From NCBI GenBank assembly GCA_963678705.1, contig OY783212.1, positions 1,612,001 to 1,676,000 of the forward strand: a stretch of DNA of 64,000 nucleotides, written 5' to 3'. Position numbers and translations under genes: made by a program. This document shows positions 38,711 through 52,517 of the stretch, one piece after another. Numbering within the stretch: the first letter of the stretch is position 1; every line of letters begins with the position of its first letter. Origin of the DNA: Panorpa germanica. Taxonomy: Eukaryota; Arthropoda; Insecta; Mecoptera; Panorpidae. The notes beneath the pieces were generated by a model, which saw only the letters and a list, made by a program, of their open reading frames with translations, was not told the origin of the DNA and made no database searches.

Positions 38711-40944
38711 GTCTTCAGAACATAAAGTTATTCTATTATCAGCTATTTATGTTAATATAAATGACGAAATACTCGTACATGCAAATAATAATACTCGTAC
38801 GTTCATAACTTTTACTGTAAATAATAGATCTCTAAATTAAAATATAATCGAATATTAGTTAAACAAATATGAAATAGATATGCTGCACCTACATACTTTC
38901 GTGTCCAAAAATAGCCTGCAGCGCTGTCACTGGAAAGTCGCATTACAACAATGAAAGTGTCCACGTGGCGTTTACGAAAAGGAATTATTTAATTATTCCT
39001 TAGTTAATTATTCTTTATTTAATTATTCCATATATATATATATATTTATAGGAATTGAACATTTCTGTAGTTTTGAACATTGAACATTTCTTTCAATATG
39101 GTGCTTCTTAATAATATCTTTAATTTAATTAAAAATCTCATATAAATTGTATTGCTGTTGTCATGGGCGCTGACACGTTTACTTTTAGGGGGTGCATTAT
39201 CAGTGTTCATAGGTAATGGGTAGAGGAAGACACTGAAATTATTGACAAGCTGTAGGAACAAATTTAGACAATAATCTAGACGCCTTAAGTTTTTATTCCA
39301 ACAGTGACTTTAATAATACAAATTTTTTTTCTTAATCTTTTACTGTGTATTTTATTTTTCACTTCCTCCTCCCGACGCCCATGATTCTTGCATTTAATTA
39401 TTTTCCAATTTGCTACATTAACGTACACCTATATCGATGAGATGATTCAAAAAGTGTTTCTTACGGTGCAGTTTAGGTAATCAATAAATCAATGTGAAAT
39501 TTATGATGTACTTGTAAAGTGGTGTATAATTTCGATTACTTTACTGTTAGTCTCATTTGCGAGACTTTCTCACAGCTTTATGTAAGATTATATTAATTAT
39601 CATTAATTGTAATTACTCTCAATTCTCAGGCACGGTGTAATTTATTACTTGCAAGTGTTACGAGGTAACGCAAGAACTATAAAACGGTGTTATGATGGAA
39701 ATCGTATTGAAATCGAAAATATGAACTAATATGAATTTCAAAAATAGATTAGACATGGTAGAGACTACTTGTTTTCTGGTAGTTTTGAACATTAGCCGCT
39801 TATTCAAACAATTATTATTGACGAAATTAGGCTACTTAAGGTGACCTAAAGTTATAAAACACTTTATATTTTACGTAGGTCCTTTTTATGTAACACCTGT
39901 GCCAAATTCAGTTGTTCACTTTTTCTAGAGGTCTCTGGTCTATAGATCATGTAGGTCCCAGCAGTATTTTGCTACACAAGCATTTTACTCGTAATTTTTT
40001 CACGTACGTAACAGCAAATGGTGTAATCTTTTTATTTTTATTCTAAATTACGTTTATAGAATATCGGGAACTCTATTTTGGTTTGCCATCTTAAATTTTC
40101 GCACTCTGAAGTTACCGCTCCCTGGATCTAGGATTCCCATCACTGCCAAGTTCCCTATTGTTGCTTTTTCAATGGGGTTACGAACCATGTCTTAATTTCT
40201 ACAAACAAGAGGATTCTCAATCGACAAATTTATATAGAACTTGCCTTAAAGAAAGCAAGAGTTTTTCTCTACAAGCAGCAAAAAGAAATTTGGTTTCTAA
40301 AGATCTTTGTTTCTCCTTACTTTTACTCGATATATCAATTTTCTAATGAAACAATTTGTATTTATGGTTTGTTTATGTTTCCATTTTAATTAATCGAAAG
40401 CATCTTAAGAATGTCATAGATAAATAAAGATGGATGAATGCATCATGGTTGTGCAAAAAACTAATCAGCAGTCATCAGGTCTGGTGCAAACACCGAGATC
40501 AAAGATGGGATGGGATGAGATATGAAGTGTTGTGTGGCTTTCTCAACCAAAAGAATCTCTTTTCTCTTTTTGTGCTGCAAAATGATTGCACATTTATCAA
40601 TTTACAGCAATAAATGTCTTTATCTTTCTTTGTGCGCCACACACTGTACATAATAAAACGACTGATTCATTTCCAATAACAGTGTACAATCAGCAAGTAA
40701 ATATAAATAGATTTTAATCACAAACATGCGTCACGTGGATAACCGTGTGAAAACTATTGTTTAGAATCTGCCTATTTATAAGCTTTATTTTGCGTGGTCG
40801 TCGGATGTTGTGTGCAAAATATATCCCATATATGGACAACGATTGTCACTTCCTAAAATATGAAAACATATTGTGTTTTCCATACATGTTAAGTTCATTG
40901 AATGAATATCAAACGTCAATTGTTGGACATTGTTTTATACACAT

Positions 40945-41185
40945 ATCAGTCAACATTTGGAGTCACTTTGCCATCATGAAAGAGTTCATTTACAGTTTAG
41001 TTGCTCACAGTCGTAGTTCATATGAAATGTCTAATTTACCGGCTACAAATGGCGAAACCATTCCACCTGTCGGAATACAAATGAAGATAAAGTCGATGCG
41101 AACTATAATTGTGCAATAGTGATGGAAACGTCATAAAACAAAACACTTCATCAAATGGTTTACTGGGTGTGTGATACTTAAACGA
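40945..41185 (+). mobile_element. Non-autonomous element, family D (copy 1)
   Basis: A 240-bp unit starts near ATCAGTCAACATTTGGAGTC and ends CAAATGGTTTACTGGGTGTG. The ends are inverted relative to each other (CCCAGTAAAC core). It is about 80% alike by eye to 43508-43752. No exact duplication was found. Its own ORF (40757-41119) is regarded as chance. Confidence 0.5.
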
Positions 41186-41404
41186 TTCCCCCATTCTTTT
41201 GATTAAAATAGATATAAACTTGTTGAAAAAAAAAATTTGCAATCCACAATGCAAATTTAGATTAATTTGAAATTGACTTAAAAATAAAATTTTACCGTTT
41301 CAAACAAAACATGCAGCAATCGGAAAGAGTTGTTTAATTTTCTCCAATCAATTCAACCAATTTTTATTACAGTACGTATTTTAGTACGATTAACAAAGTT
41401 ATTG

Positions 41405-41957
41405 GGACGACACAGTTGGGTGAGAGCAATGATGCTTCACTCTGACTACTGTGTTCTCGGGTTCGATCCCCGGGCCAGAGTTATATATTCTGGGTTTGAT
41501 AAAATAAGATTTAATTGGTTGTGTGCAACCATAGAAAAATGAATATTGAAAAAAAATGATCATAAAAAGAAAAATTCGAGAACGAAAATAGGAGAAGGAA
41601 AAAAAAAGAAAATGAAAGAAGAAGAAAAAGACCAGCTTGAAGAGAGCGGATGAAGAAGAGATTGGATGGAAATGGGAACATCATAGTTAAGGCAATTGCT
41701 GTATCATATCGAGATGCTGAAATAGGAAAAGAATGAGGAACTTGAGGTTGAATGAGGAGATGATTGATGAAGCACCAATGGAGTACTTTAAAATGGAATA
41801 AGGAAAGAAGCTGAAACATAGAAAAAGAAAGAATTATATTATATTGTATAAGTTATATGTTATAAGAAAAATGTATATAAAATGTAATATTGATTTAAAA
41901 GTGCTAATAACTACTAATAGTTGATGCACTGAAAAATAAATATTAAAAAAAAAAAAA
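41405..41957 (+). mobile_element. Full-length long SINE (553 bp)
   Basis: AAAGTTATTG flanks both ends (41395-41404 and 41958-41967). The head GACGACACAGTTGGGTGAGA leads into the B-box GGTTCGATCCCC and then GGGCCAGAGTTATATATTCT. The long A/G-rich body and the 3' end GTGCTAATAACTACTAATAG are followed by AAATAAATATT and a 16-A tail. It was mobilised by a LINE (target-primed insertion). Confidence 0.88.
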
Positions 41958-42242
41958 AAAGTTATTGCATCTGTCGTCATTTAAATAATAATTTAAATTC
42001 ACACTTTGAATCATTACAATGGCATTTATTCAATCAATTTTGGTTTATGGTTTTATATTACGCTTTTAGATTATGTATTTGTTTTTTAAGACGCGCTGGC
42101 AACTAGCACGGGTGGGTGCAAGGTTAAAAGGTTGTTTTTTTTTATTGACCGATGTTTTCCAAGAATTATGAATGATTTTAACGGCTTTAAATATTTGTAT
42201 GTTGTTTAATGATAAACTGTATTCAAAGCAAGGAATTGCATT

Positions 42243-42495
42243 TAGCCCATTTCCCACTCACTGAGTTTTAGTATTAGTTTAAGGTTTTAACCTAAAATTT
42301 AAGTTTCAGCTTTTAAGAAGAAAGAAATAAAATTAATTATATTAAATACAATAATTTTATATTAAATAAAGACAGTAATTATTACTAAATAATGTATATT
42401 AGTGACGCATGACGTAAGATTTCACAAGTTCAAAAGTTTATTTAAGGTTAAAAATTTAAATTAAAACTAAAAACAGTGAGTGGGAATGGGGCTTT
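42243..42495. mobile_element. MITE family E (copy 1)
   Basis: The inverted ends are AGCCCATTTCCCACTCACTG and, on the other strand, AGCCCCATTCCCACTCACTG. Pairing extends about 50 bp inward (GTTTTAGT / AACCTT). The same ends occur at 60.62-61.11 kb. The duplication is unclear. Confidence 0.6.
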
Positions 42496-43507
42496 TCTAA
42501 GAATCACAAGCTTATAAGAACTGGCAGACTGGGAGAAAATGTAATTTTTGGAAATTTATTAATTACTCTGCATGAAGACTAAAAGAACTGGTTGTGTACT
42601 TCGTTTAAATTTTACAACTCTACAATTCTAACTGCATGCTCAACCATAGCTCAACTATGTAGATCCTTTCCTGACCTGGTGAATATGAAAAGGTTAAGTT
42701 GGTTATACGCTTTCAATGTGAGAGCAGTCTTAACATCAGCCTTAGACGGTTACTTCAGTGCTATTTCTACAATTATTTTTGAATTAGTAAAGCAACGAAT
42801 TGTAAAAGAATTGTCATCAATGAAAAATGATTTGTATCTAGTCATTTTAAATTACCTTTTTTTTCAAATCTTTATCGGGGTGCGATAGGGTAAGCCTTTT
42901 AGTCTGAGAGAAAATTCGGGCCTGGCGCTAAGAAGAATACCTTATATATATACGATTACCATTTTGTAATAATATTCTTATATTTAGATTCTCAAGAAAT
43001 TCCTGAAGTGTTAATGCAAACAAAGATAATGAGCAGGAATTTTTTCATTAACTCTGTTTGCATGGACACTCGGTTCTCGGTTCTCGGGTTTCAGATTTGT
43101 CTCACAATCAGTCTCAGTGATGAAATCTTGTGAATTGTGTGTTGCCGGTTGCGAGATGAATATCTAAGTAAGAGTTAATTGAATTTGTATCACGGCTGGG
43201 TTATGGGTACATGGCAGTAGGTCTTGCAGTGAAGAGTCTAACACTCCACGGTTTCATGATCTTTTCATTAACTAGGAACGTATAAAGCTATGCCGCGTAT
43301 TATGTTTAATTTAATATAATATTCATCTATTTTTAAAAAGACGTTCATACATTTGAACAACAAATAAGATTAAATTAGGAAAGCAACACAAACAAGAGTT
43401 TCCACAATGGGGAAGCAATAGAGCACTTGATCTCTCAATCCGTACGTAGGGTTCACGCTTGTGTGTTGGTGCCTGAATATTTTGCTTCGGTGTACCAAGA
43501 CGCATAT

Positions 43508-43752
43508 GACCCAGTAAACATTTGGGAGTCACTTTGCCATCATATTGAAGATGCGTATGATTTTTTTTGTCATAAAAGAGTTCATTTACAGTCCATTATC
43601 TAACAGTCGTCCATATGAAATGTCTATTTTATCAACTACAAATTGCGAAACTACTCCACCGAACTATAATTGAAGTCAATTGAAGTGGAATCAATAGTGA
43701 TAGAAACGTCACAAAACAGGGCACTTCTCCAAATTGTTTACTGGAGAGGACA
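43508..43752 (+). mobile_element. Non-autonomous element, family D (copy 2)
   Basis: The ends are CCCAGTAAACATTTGGGAGT and (other strand) CTCCAGTAAACAATTTGGAG. Its interior matches copy 1 at 40.95 kb (GGAGTCACTTTGCCATCAT, AAAGAGTTCATTTACAGT, ATATGAAATGTCTA, GAAACGTCA). Confidence 0.55.
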
Positions 43753-43879
43753 CAAAGTTCATGGTCATCTGGCAAATATTAAGAATTCATACACAACGAC
43801 TACCATTTTCGGTTTAGTGTCGGTAAATACAACAGTTCACAGCGTTCGAATATTTGCTTCGGCATGTTTGATGTGTTGA

Positions 43880-45300
43880 CAGCAGCATTAATGCTGCAAA
43901 CACCATGAACACAAGTGTGAACCAGCCGGTAAATGAGACTGAGTTTTACACTGATAGATTAGAGCGCATTGAATCGGAAATTTGGCTTTAGTATGGATTA
44001 TAAAAATTTGTACTGGAAAGAATATGACAAATTTGTAGTTGATAGAATAGAATTAGAAAGTGTTATGACCTATTCAGTGCCGCGATTGTTCGTTCTGCGT
44101 TTCTATTAACATTGCGAGTGCTACGCCCTCGTATACTAAACTATCAGCCATATAAGGCTCAATATAGTTAGGTTGAATTCATTTCTCTCATTAAGTTAGA
44201 ATCTAGTGATTGGGCTGCATTAGAGGATGGAAGGGAAACAACACCCCCGGAATACTACGTTAAAAATGGTTTCCAATGTCAACTGATCCTTTTTCCGACC
44301 CATATTAACAATTCAATAAAAATGAACAACACTACTTACTCTCTAAGGCGAATCAATGATTTCAACTGTATGGCTAATTCAGTAGTAAATTTCCAAATTA
44401 AATGAATCACAGGTAAATTAGCCTGTTCAATCAAATGGCACATGTGTGCATCGTACAAATGATCGATGTATCGTACTACTTCTTCCATCACATTTTCGAA
44501 ATGAAAAGATTACATAAAGACAACTCATTCTGTATAATTATCATCGTAATTAATTTACAATTTTTTTGAAAGTGGTGAAATTAATGAAAGCATTAAACAA
44601 CTGTTTTTTAATGTAATATTTGAAAACAGATAAATTGAATGAAATACGAGTATGTACAGCGGGTATACTCTAATTTAAAATTCAGTAAAAGTAATCGCGC
44701 TAATGTATCTAATTGTGATACATTCTAATTATCGAACCGAAATATCTGTTTTTGTAATGGGTGCAAAAATGATTTTGTTTGAATAATCTACTTCCGTAAT
44801 TGGCAGTAGTTTTTTTTTAATTTTTTTGGTTCTGGTAATTTTGTTTCTTTTTAGTACATTTACGTAAAATTGGTTGCTATAATTACATCAGAAATTAACA
44901 GTTCTACACATCTGGTTCAAATGATACAGAATGGTTGACAATTACAGGAAAATTGTGATTTTATGTTTACTTTTACCAGTATAATAAAAACTGTACATAT
45001 AAAGAATTTTTCTTTTAAAATATTATACAAGTTCATCAACATGCAATTGTGCCATGGCAACCATCAAAGGGGAAACTAACAAGACCCTAATCAAATAAGG
45101 GATCAGGCTTAAAGAATACCCTGAATAGAATGAAATCTTAGATTTCGTTAAACTTCAAAATTATAGATTTATATTATATAGATTGGAACCTGCAAAAAGT
45201 TGGTGGTCTAGGCCCTGCTTCAAAATCAAAGTGTTCAAAGTGTTGTATCTACATGTCTAGATAAGTTAACCATCTAGACTTGTTTGCTGTATCTGAAAAC
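43880..45300. other. Intergenic, nothing recognised
   Basis: There is no open frame with splice support and no repeat with defined ends, only AT-rich DNA. Confidence 0.5.
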
Positions 45301-45308
45301 ATATCTAA

Positions 45309-45618
45309 AGCCGGCTCCAAACGATGCTACGAACACCAACGTTGGACGCATTGTCTGGTCGATGCTGTAACTAAGAGTGTTCAACGCTCACGTTAGAAAA
45401 AGTTCGGGCTGTTGTCGGTCAAAAGTGATTTTTCTACACCCCTCACATACTTGATCCACATGTCAAGCACTGCTGCACGAATCTTCCAACAAAGGAAGGT
45501 TTTATAATTGAAAGTTTTTGTTAAACAGTGTCAGCATAATCAAACATTCATTCCACCGTTTAGTAGGATACTTGCCATGCCAATTTTCCAATATTTGACT
45601 CACTCGTTTGGTGCGGCT
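45309..45618. mobile_element. PIF/Harbinger-type MITE (310 bp)
   Basis: The ends AGCCGGCTCCAAACGATGC and (other strand) AGCCGCACCAAACGAGTGA are flanked by TAA at 45306-45308 and 45619-45621. A truncated relative lies at 6727. Confidence 0.75.
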
Positions 45619-45621
45619 TAA

Positions 45622-48300
45622 TAACCTGCACTCCATATGTTCGTTTACGTGAATCTGTACCTAGGTATAAAAAGGTGAAACACTGTCTGCTAGTATTTTA
45701 ATTAAGGCGTGAACATAGAGGAACAATTCGCGGACTCTTCCGTAATTCTGATGTTGTTAGTTTGGTTATATTCTAAATGTAATCAAAGAGTTATTAGGCG
45801 GTGGTGTAGTTCTTCTACATATATATCTACTAATCACAGTTACATTTATGTAAGGATAATTTAACATAACACAATTTACCTTTTAAATACCATTTTTGGG
45901 TACACAAAATATAACATTATATAAGAAATTTATCCTGAAGTATAAATGTTTCGTTTTTTTATGCAATTTAAACATTTTATGCAAAATTATATCATATTAC
46001 ATATACTAATCAACTCTAATTAGTAAAAGATAAAATAAAATAAATAAGTGAAATAAATATGAAATTTTAAAAGTATTTAAATATACATTAATTATTAATT
46101 AATACAGACTCGTACTTTCTAGTTTTACTTTTCAAACATTTTGTAAATCACGAAATTTTAAAATAAATGTTGAATTTTTTCTCCATAAATTCCTGCAATA
46201 AATTCGTTTTGCTTGAGTTGCTATGCAGTCAAAACAAAAAGAAATGGGAGAAAGGAAGTTAGGAATTACATAATTTGTAAGGTTTTTAATGGCAGCCGCT
46301 TGACATTTATCGGTGTTCGATGTTTTACATTCGATAAACGTACGATTAAATGAAATTAAACCAAATAAAAATCAAGAACTGATTTTACAGTAAATTTTTA
46401 GACAAGTAAAGAAAGCGGTCTTGTTTTCAGTGTCCAGTTGTAGATCGAAAGTGTGCTAAAGTGTGCAAGTTGAACTCGTTAAGTCTCCAGTATCCAACAA
46501 TAAACGAAACTGCATTTCAATGAGACAAATATGAAAGGAACAAAGTGCGGACCAGACCGGACCGGATCGGATCGAAAGTTCGCACACAGCAACATTTAAA
46601 TGTTGGTACTTGTTGATGCTGGGCTGGTAATTATTAATTTATTAGCATGATGCTGTTAGTTTAGTAGAGAAGTGCTACTTCCTAGGTTCAAGATGTTTAC
46701 ACAGTGACGGCACCTGGTAATTGCTCTCGTTTAGGTGAAGGCTGGATCCCTAACCATCTGTTTCTGTAACTAAACTAAATTTGTACAATTGGTAATTCAT
46801 TAATCTATATATCTACAGGCAATTAAGTGACACTGTTTGGTGTGTTTTAAGGTTTATTTTACATAAAGATGTTACCTAACATTTTTTCCTTTTTTTTAAA
46901 GTTAATTTATTACCCCCTTTTACTTTGACAGTTTTTATGAAGCAGTAGCTACATATATGTGAAATACCACTGGTTAATAAGTTTTATGATTATGATAGCA
47001 CACAATCAAATTAATTTGGACTGCAACCAGATAATATAGCGCCAACCCAGGCATCAAACAAACAAACGTAGAAAAAGTTTAACTCTCCTTGCGTTACTAA
47101 ATTTGTAGATGATGACTTAACATTTGCATTATTCACATATGAAACCTACGCCAACCTACCCACAAAACTTTTGAATATACTTACTATATCCAAGGTATAT
47201 ACGTTCATGTACATATACTTTATATCCTATGTATATGTGTTGAGATGTAAAACCTGTATGTCATATATATGTACAAATACAAAAGTATGTACATAGTATG
47301 TACAGTATATGCAATATATGTATAAAGGATATTATTTTCACATTATGATAAGCATATATGAATATAGAGGGAATATCTAATATTATATGGGTATGTTGTC
47401 GTAATTTTGTTTCGAGTGTTTTGATAAACTAAGAATTATTAATTGAGAATATGACAAATATTGACTTGTAAAGAAAATTGCAACATGTGCTATTCGTTCT
47501 TTATAAAATATGTTGAAAGTGAGCTATTTTTGATCGTTTTCGACTTTCTTCACGTAATCTAGTGACTGGAAGATCGCGACTTGATAACGTACGCATGTCG
47601 ACACGGCGAAAGAGAGTACTGCGCAGCAACTATTTTTTTATTATACACATGTTATAAACATGTTACTTTACATAAGAGATATTTTTGCAGGTTGAGCATG
47701 ACTATTCCTTGGGAACGTCCTTAAATATACCATTACATTTCTAAAGTCTTAATAATCAACTTTATTGTTATAATTTTATCGGTTTTCAGCGTAAGAATTG
47801 ATGAATGTAGAACAATGACTCCATGAGTTTATAAAACATAAAGTAAACAACATAAACTAATGCAGTAATATTAACATGTAACATGTATTAATTGTTTTCT
47901 TTTCAGATTTATTATTCTAAAACAAACGTAGTAGAAAACATGTAGCCGGTGTATTAATCCTCGTGTAGTCGTATTATTGGAGTCACACAAACCGTGGTAC
48001 AAACCGTCCAGGAACCTGCGTTATCTCGGTAATGCACGGTAGAAACAATGGAAAACAGTCGTAACTATGTGTTTGTTTTAAAAATATTAAATTTAGCTAT
48101 GGGAGAATTGCAAAGATTCGAGGTGAAATATACTCGTAGAAACCACATTTTTATTGCTGATTTATAAAATATATTTTAATCGATGACCAGGGCCGCATTT
48201 ACTACTACGAAAAATAATCTTATGCTTAGGGCGACACAGAGGTGTTTGTCTTTGGTATGATTAGCTAGAATTGCTACAACTCTTATAGTTGGTGTCACCA
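45622..48300. other. AT-rich intergenic stretch
   Basis: A small GGACC/GGATC cluster (46549-46575) and TATGTACATA-rich sequence (47.2-47.35 kb) are the only visible structure. I see no gene. Confidence 0.5.
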
Positions 48301-48309
48301 ATTTTACAC

Positions 48310-48425
48310 TCCAACATGTTAGAGAGATATTATCAAGTTGTTTTCTTTCTCCTCTTGTTTTACGGCGATTTGAACTGCTGAACCATATTGGCCCATCATT
48401 ACTTTTTTATCACTGTTTGATAAAG
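48310..48425 (-). repeat. LINE 3' end, family B (copy 2)
   Basis: The minus strand reads GGGCCAATATGGTTCAGCAG, then TTCAAATCGCCGTAAAACAA. It is a diverged copy of the tail at 1.8, 54.7 and 59.2 kb. Confidence 0.5.
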
Positions 48426-49290
48426 CACCCAATGAGAAACTATTGCAGTTCTACGTATGATTTTGTCTGGACACACGGCAGTATATTCGGTCTCTGAGTT
48501 AAATGCAAATCTAGTATATTCCTATCCCATTCCTTATTTAATCTTAATCCACACATGCTAACGTGTCTGATTCTGTCCAAGTATGTGAGTAAACAAAGTT
48601 CGTAAATTATCTTCTCTCTCTCCCGCTGTTCTGTGTGAAACGGTAAATAATATAACAAACATACATTGGAGCTCTGTGTCCTCTATGGTGTCGAGGTCCC
48701 ATATATATGACCAGAATAAACGCAGTTACTTGTAGTTGTAACTTTTGATAGTGCGATGATTATCGAAAATTAGAATTAGAGGGAATATTTCAGCCTTGTG
48801 CCTGAAAATACCAGCTGCGGCACTGTCGCTAACAATAATCGGAACCACAGTTGCGGTTGTTGTACCACGGGCAATAAATAAACGCAAGAAACATAATAAA
48901 ATCACAAATATTGTTTGAATTCTACAAGGGAACTACGACCATAATGGCAGCCATAACGATTAATTACTCGAAGCAATGCTTTTATTTACGGCGTCTTCAG
49001 ATCGACGTTATCAACCGCCTGCCGATTTGTCATTGACAATTAAATGTGTTTTTATTTATTACTGTACTGAACAGTAGTTTTATTGAATGTAATTGCATTT
49101 TACAACTTGTTTTGTTTATTTTATATTAGCCGTACATTTCCGCTTTAAGGCCATTCTTACTATTATTTTACAATTAAAGTAGCAAACGGTTAATTGTTGC
49201 TTGAAATTAGTATTTTGTGGTATGGGTTAAAAAACATGACATTTTTGAGACGTAATTTATCGATGATCCTTTCAAATTTAACTAAACTTT

Positions 49291-49954
49291 AAGGGAGGAG
49301 AGTAGAACGGAGGGTCGTGGACCAGGAACGAATAAGAGAAGGAAGTACTTTAAAAGAAACGGAATGGCGACAGAGAAGGTGGAGAGAAGGAGAGAAGAAG
49401 GCACAAGTATGGAAGAGGAGCTAAGGAGCAGAGACAGAGAGATGCAACAACAGGAAAGAATGGAGAAAATACACAATAGAAAATACAATGAAAGATACAA
49501 GAGGATTTGGAAGAGAGAGATACCGGAATACATACGAGAAAAAAACACAAGAAACATGAGAAGAATCGCAAGATTTAGATTAGGAAACGAAGAGAAAGGC
49601 AACAGATACTGGGCAAATAGAGAGAAAGAATGTGTAGAGTGTACAGGACGAGGATAGAAACGCTGAAGCACGTAAAATTTGCATGTAAGAAAAAGGTAAA
49701 AAGTAAAAAGAATATTCTGCAGGTGGATGGCGGAGATAGAGAAAGGGAGCGAGGAAAGAAGAGGAATGGCAGAGTAGAAACAGGAGGGAGGGTAGCAGGA
49801 AGAGATAAGCAGTAGGGGTTTGAATTTACATGTTTTGTTTTTATTTTTTCTTTCGGAAGGAGTGAGAATGGTTAGATATAACAAGGATAACAAAATTTAA
49901 GGCAGAAGAATGTAGTGCCTAATGGCAAAAACATTAAAATAATAATAAAAAAAA
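49291..49954 (+). mobile_element. 5'-truncated LINE, family A (copy 3), 664 bp
   Basis: AACTAAACTTT is repeated exactly at 49280-49290 and 49955-49965. It encodes only the ORF2 end: MATEKVERRREEGTSMEEEL, RFRLGNEEKGNRYWAN, then in another frame MCRVYRTRIETLKHVKFAC. The first metal-binding position of the zinc-like motif survives, but the second Cys is Tyr. It ends in TAAAATAATAATAAAA. Confidence 0.85.
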
Positions 49955-49965
49955 AACTAAACTTT

Positions 49966-52082
49966 TAATAATCTACTAATACAAGTTACTGACAATCCTT
50001 ACCTCTGGCAACACTTTAAATAGTTAACAGTATTGATTGGTTAAGGGATGCAATAACTGGTAACATTTGATAATTTTTTTTTTAAATATAGGTTAGTCAG
50101 CTAAAATCTTCTGGCTGTGCAGGAGATCTGCAGGAGAACTATCTAGTCAAGCTTTACTATCATATTTGACAATAGAACTGTGACTATCAAATCATCTTTA
50201 TAATGATAATTTATGAAACACCATGCTTTAGTCTTTAAGGTATGTAATTAGCGTTCTTTTTTTTTCTTAAATACGTAAAAATACTAGTTTAGATATACTG
50301 GACTTTTACAATATATCTATAAACATATCACATTATAGTTTTCTTGTTTGCATTTACGAGTTATCTGAGCATTGAATCTGAGATGAAAATTACACTGAGA
50401 TGAAAATTAATTCACTTGTAAATAAAATCATTTATTTGTTCTGTTACATAAATGTGCAGCTGTAAGTCATTCTATCTTTCCAAAGAAATAATAATACGAT
50501 GAGTAGTTTCATAAAAATAGAATCGTTGATCTCGCTAAATATAGAAAACGACATTTCTATGCGTTTTACTGGAGAACTAAAATACAACACATTAAAAAAC
50601 ACCAGCACAAAATAAAAATAGATCACTTTACAGTCGATGGGTTCTGATAAGATGTGGGTCTAAGACATCAATGTATTATGAAAGAATATTGCTTAAATTT
50701 AGATTTCCTCTACTGTATATTTAAATCATACGAGAACTGTTTTTTGAGTCATTGTTGGGTATTGTCACACTCAATTATGGGAAAAGTAATCAAATGGATA
50801 TATGCTAAGAGTAGTGTTCATTGCAATTGTTCTACTTCAATTGTTTTTTATTGTATTACGTTTCCTAGTTCCTTGTTTCCATGGAATCTACAATCTGCAG
50901 TTGCATCTGTAACGTAATCTCTCGTGCTTCGACGAGTTCACGGATTTATTAAGAGATCTTTGTCGAGCGTTACAGTTTGCAAATATATTGTCACAGTTTA
51001 ATAGGATTGCATATGTACACGATGAATTGTTCTGCAATGAAGTGCATCGATAAGAATTGATTCGATCATTAATAATTGGTTTCATAAAGAATCAGGTACC
51101 TTTTGCTATTTAACTACACTTACAAACGTATGAGGTTTTTTTTCTTCTTTCCTTCTATGGGATTATTCATTATTATTCATTAAGCAAAGGTGCACCTGTA
51201 TACCAACAAACGAACCACAATCTCGATACCCAAGGACAACATTCGAAAAGAAATTGCTGAAATATCACCACAAGCCTTCGAGAGTGTTAGACAAAGTATG
51301 CTTAAAAGAGGTATGCCAGGGGCGACCACTTGACCGACATCATATTCCTCAGTCAACAAAGTATAATTTATGAAGTTGTGTTTCATTTAAAACACATCGG
51401 CCTGGAACATAAAACGCACTTTGTATTAACAAAACATAATTTTGATGACAATTATGTTCAGGAATCACGCTCGTTGGACAACGCTAGAATGACGTAACAA
51501 CGTGAGATGGTTCTTATTGGCATAAGATCCTGTTCTGAATTTGATTATATATTACTGCTCTGCAGCACGGTGTCAGGGATATTAGCGAATAGGATATCGG
51601 ATTTGTCATTGACACCAAATTATATAATCATACTACTCGTATAGCAGACTTCCAAAGAATAATTACTCCGTTGTGCATAACTAACTACATTCGGCAACGC
51701 TTAATTTCTGTTTAATTCCAGTTACAAAATTAGGAAGTAATCGCATTTCAGCGCTGTCTGTGATTGATTCATTTCTGTGACAAGTTGAAATCACTTTCAT
51801 CGTTGAATTTAGATTAAATGGTCATTGGTTTAATTATCCAAAGACTGTTTGTTGTTTTTTGTGCACGTGCTAACAGTACAGCAGTTCTTAGATTGTTGTC
51901 TAATAACATGTTACAAGTTTTACTTCATTTGTGACTGTGACTGTGTGTTAGTAGTCATGTTCGTGTGACATTTGAAAGAATGTTGATCCGAGTTGGTCTC
52001 CTAGAGATTTGCTGTGTAAACGGAGTGGCTTAGTAGTGTCCACTAGTCCAGTAAAACAATAACAAGATAGAAAAAAACAAAC
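49966..52082. other. Intergenic, nothing recognised
   Basis: AT-rich. Several ORFs of 60-90 codons show no splice context or recognisable motif. Confidence 0.5.
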
Positions 52083-52085
52083 TTA

Positions 52086-52514
52086 TGCCGATTTCACACC
52101 AGACAGTTCAATAAAACACGGAAAAAACCTGTTTTTCTGAACAAAAACACGAATGTTTACACCAAAGAGACAGTTCTTAAAACATTTTTACCTTTTGTTG
52201 CTGTTTTAGTAAACAAAACACATTCCCATGTGGAGTCGGTAAGATTAAAGAAAAACACGTTTCTTGTTAATGTTTAGTCTGCTTGGTTTGAACACGCAGT
52301 TTTGTTTTTTGTGAACATTTGCGCTTGTCAGTTGTTGTTTATCATGTTTATAATGTTTATAGGACACACAGAAAAACACTAAAAACAAAACCAGTGTGAA
52401 CAGACTGTTCTCGAAAAACAGAACTGTTTTAAAATAAAGCAAAATATGATTTTGTTTTGTTTTTTGACAACAAAACTGTTTTCAAAACTGTCTCTCAGGT
52501 GTGAAACCGGCATT
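52086..52514. mobile_element. PIF/Harbinger-type MITE, family C (copy 2)
   Basis: The ends TGCCGATTTCACACC and (other strand) TGCCGGTTTCACACC are flanked by TTA at 52083-52085 and 52515-52517. It lies in inverted orientation to 37549-37950, with shared interior segments such as GGTTTGAACACG and GTCTGCTTGG. Confidence 0.8.
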
Positions 52515-52517
52515 ACT

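Larger units (their letters stand above)
35141..40940. other. Upstream region of the transmembrane gene; no coding exon seen
   Basis: The promoter of the minus-strand gene should lie here, but I cannot fix a start site. A triplicated TCTCAGG motif (near 35995-36018) and a GC-rich patch (36105-36145, GGGGCAAGGGGACGGGGG) stand out. The rest holds the repeat copies listed separately, an (AT)n tract near 39030 and A/T-rich DNA. Confidence 0.5.

Noticed and set aside
40757-41119. Plus-strand ORF of 120 codons
   Set aside because: Its second half lies inside the family D element, with no splice context, motif or domain. Likely chance.
41459-41475. Possible tRNA gene from the GGTTCGATCCCC motif
   Set aside because: Only the B-box side is tRNA-like. 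No cloverleaf closes, and the unit is a SINE with duplications and an A tail.
42592-42888. Plus-strand ORF of 98 codons
   Set aside because: No motif, no splice borders and composition like its flanks.
47160-47340. TATGTACATA-rich stretch as a CRISPR-like or ordered repeat array
   Set aside because: No constant unit or spacer length; simple AT-rich drift in a eukaryotic genome.
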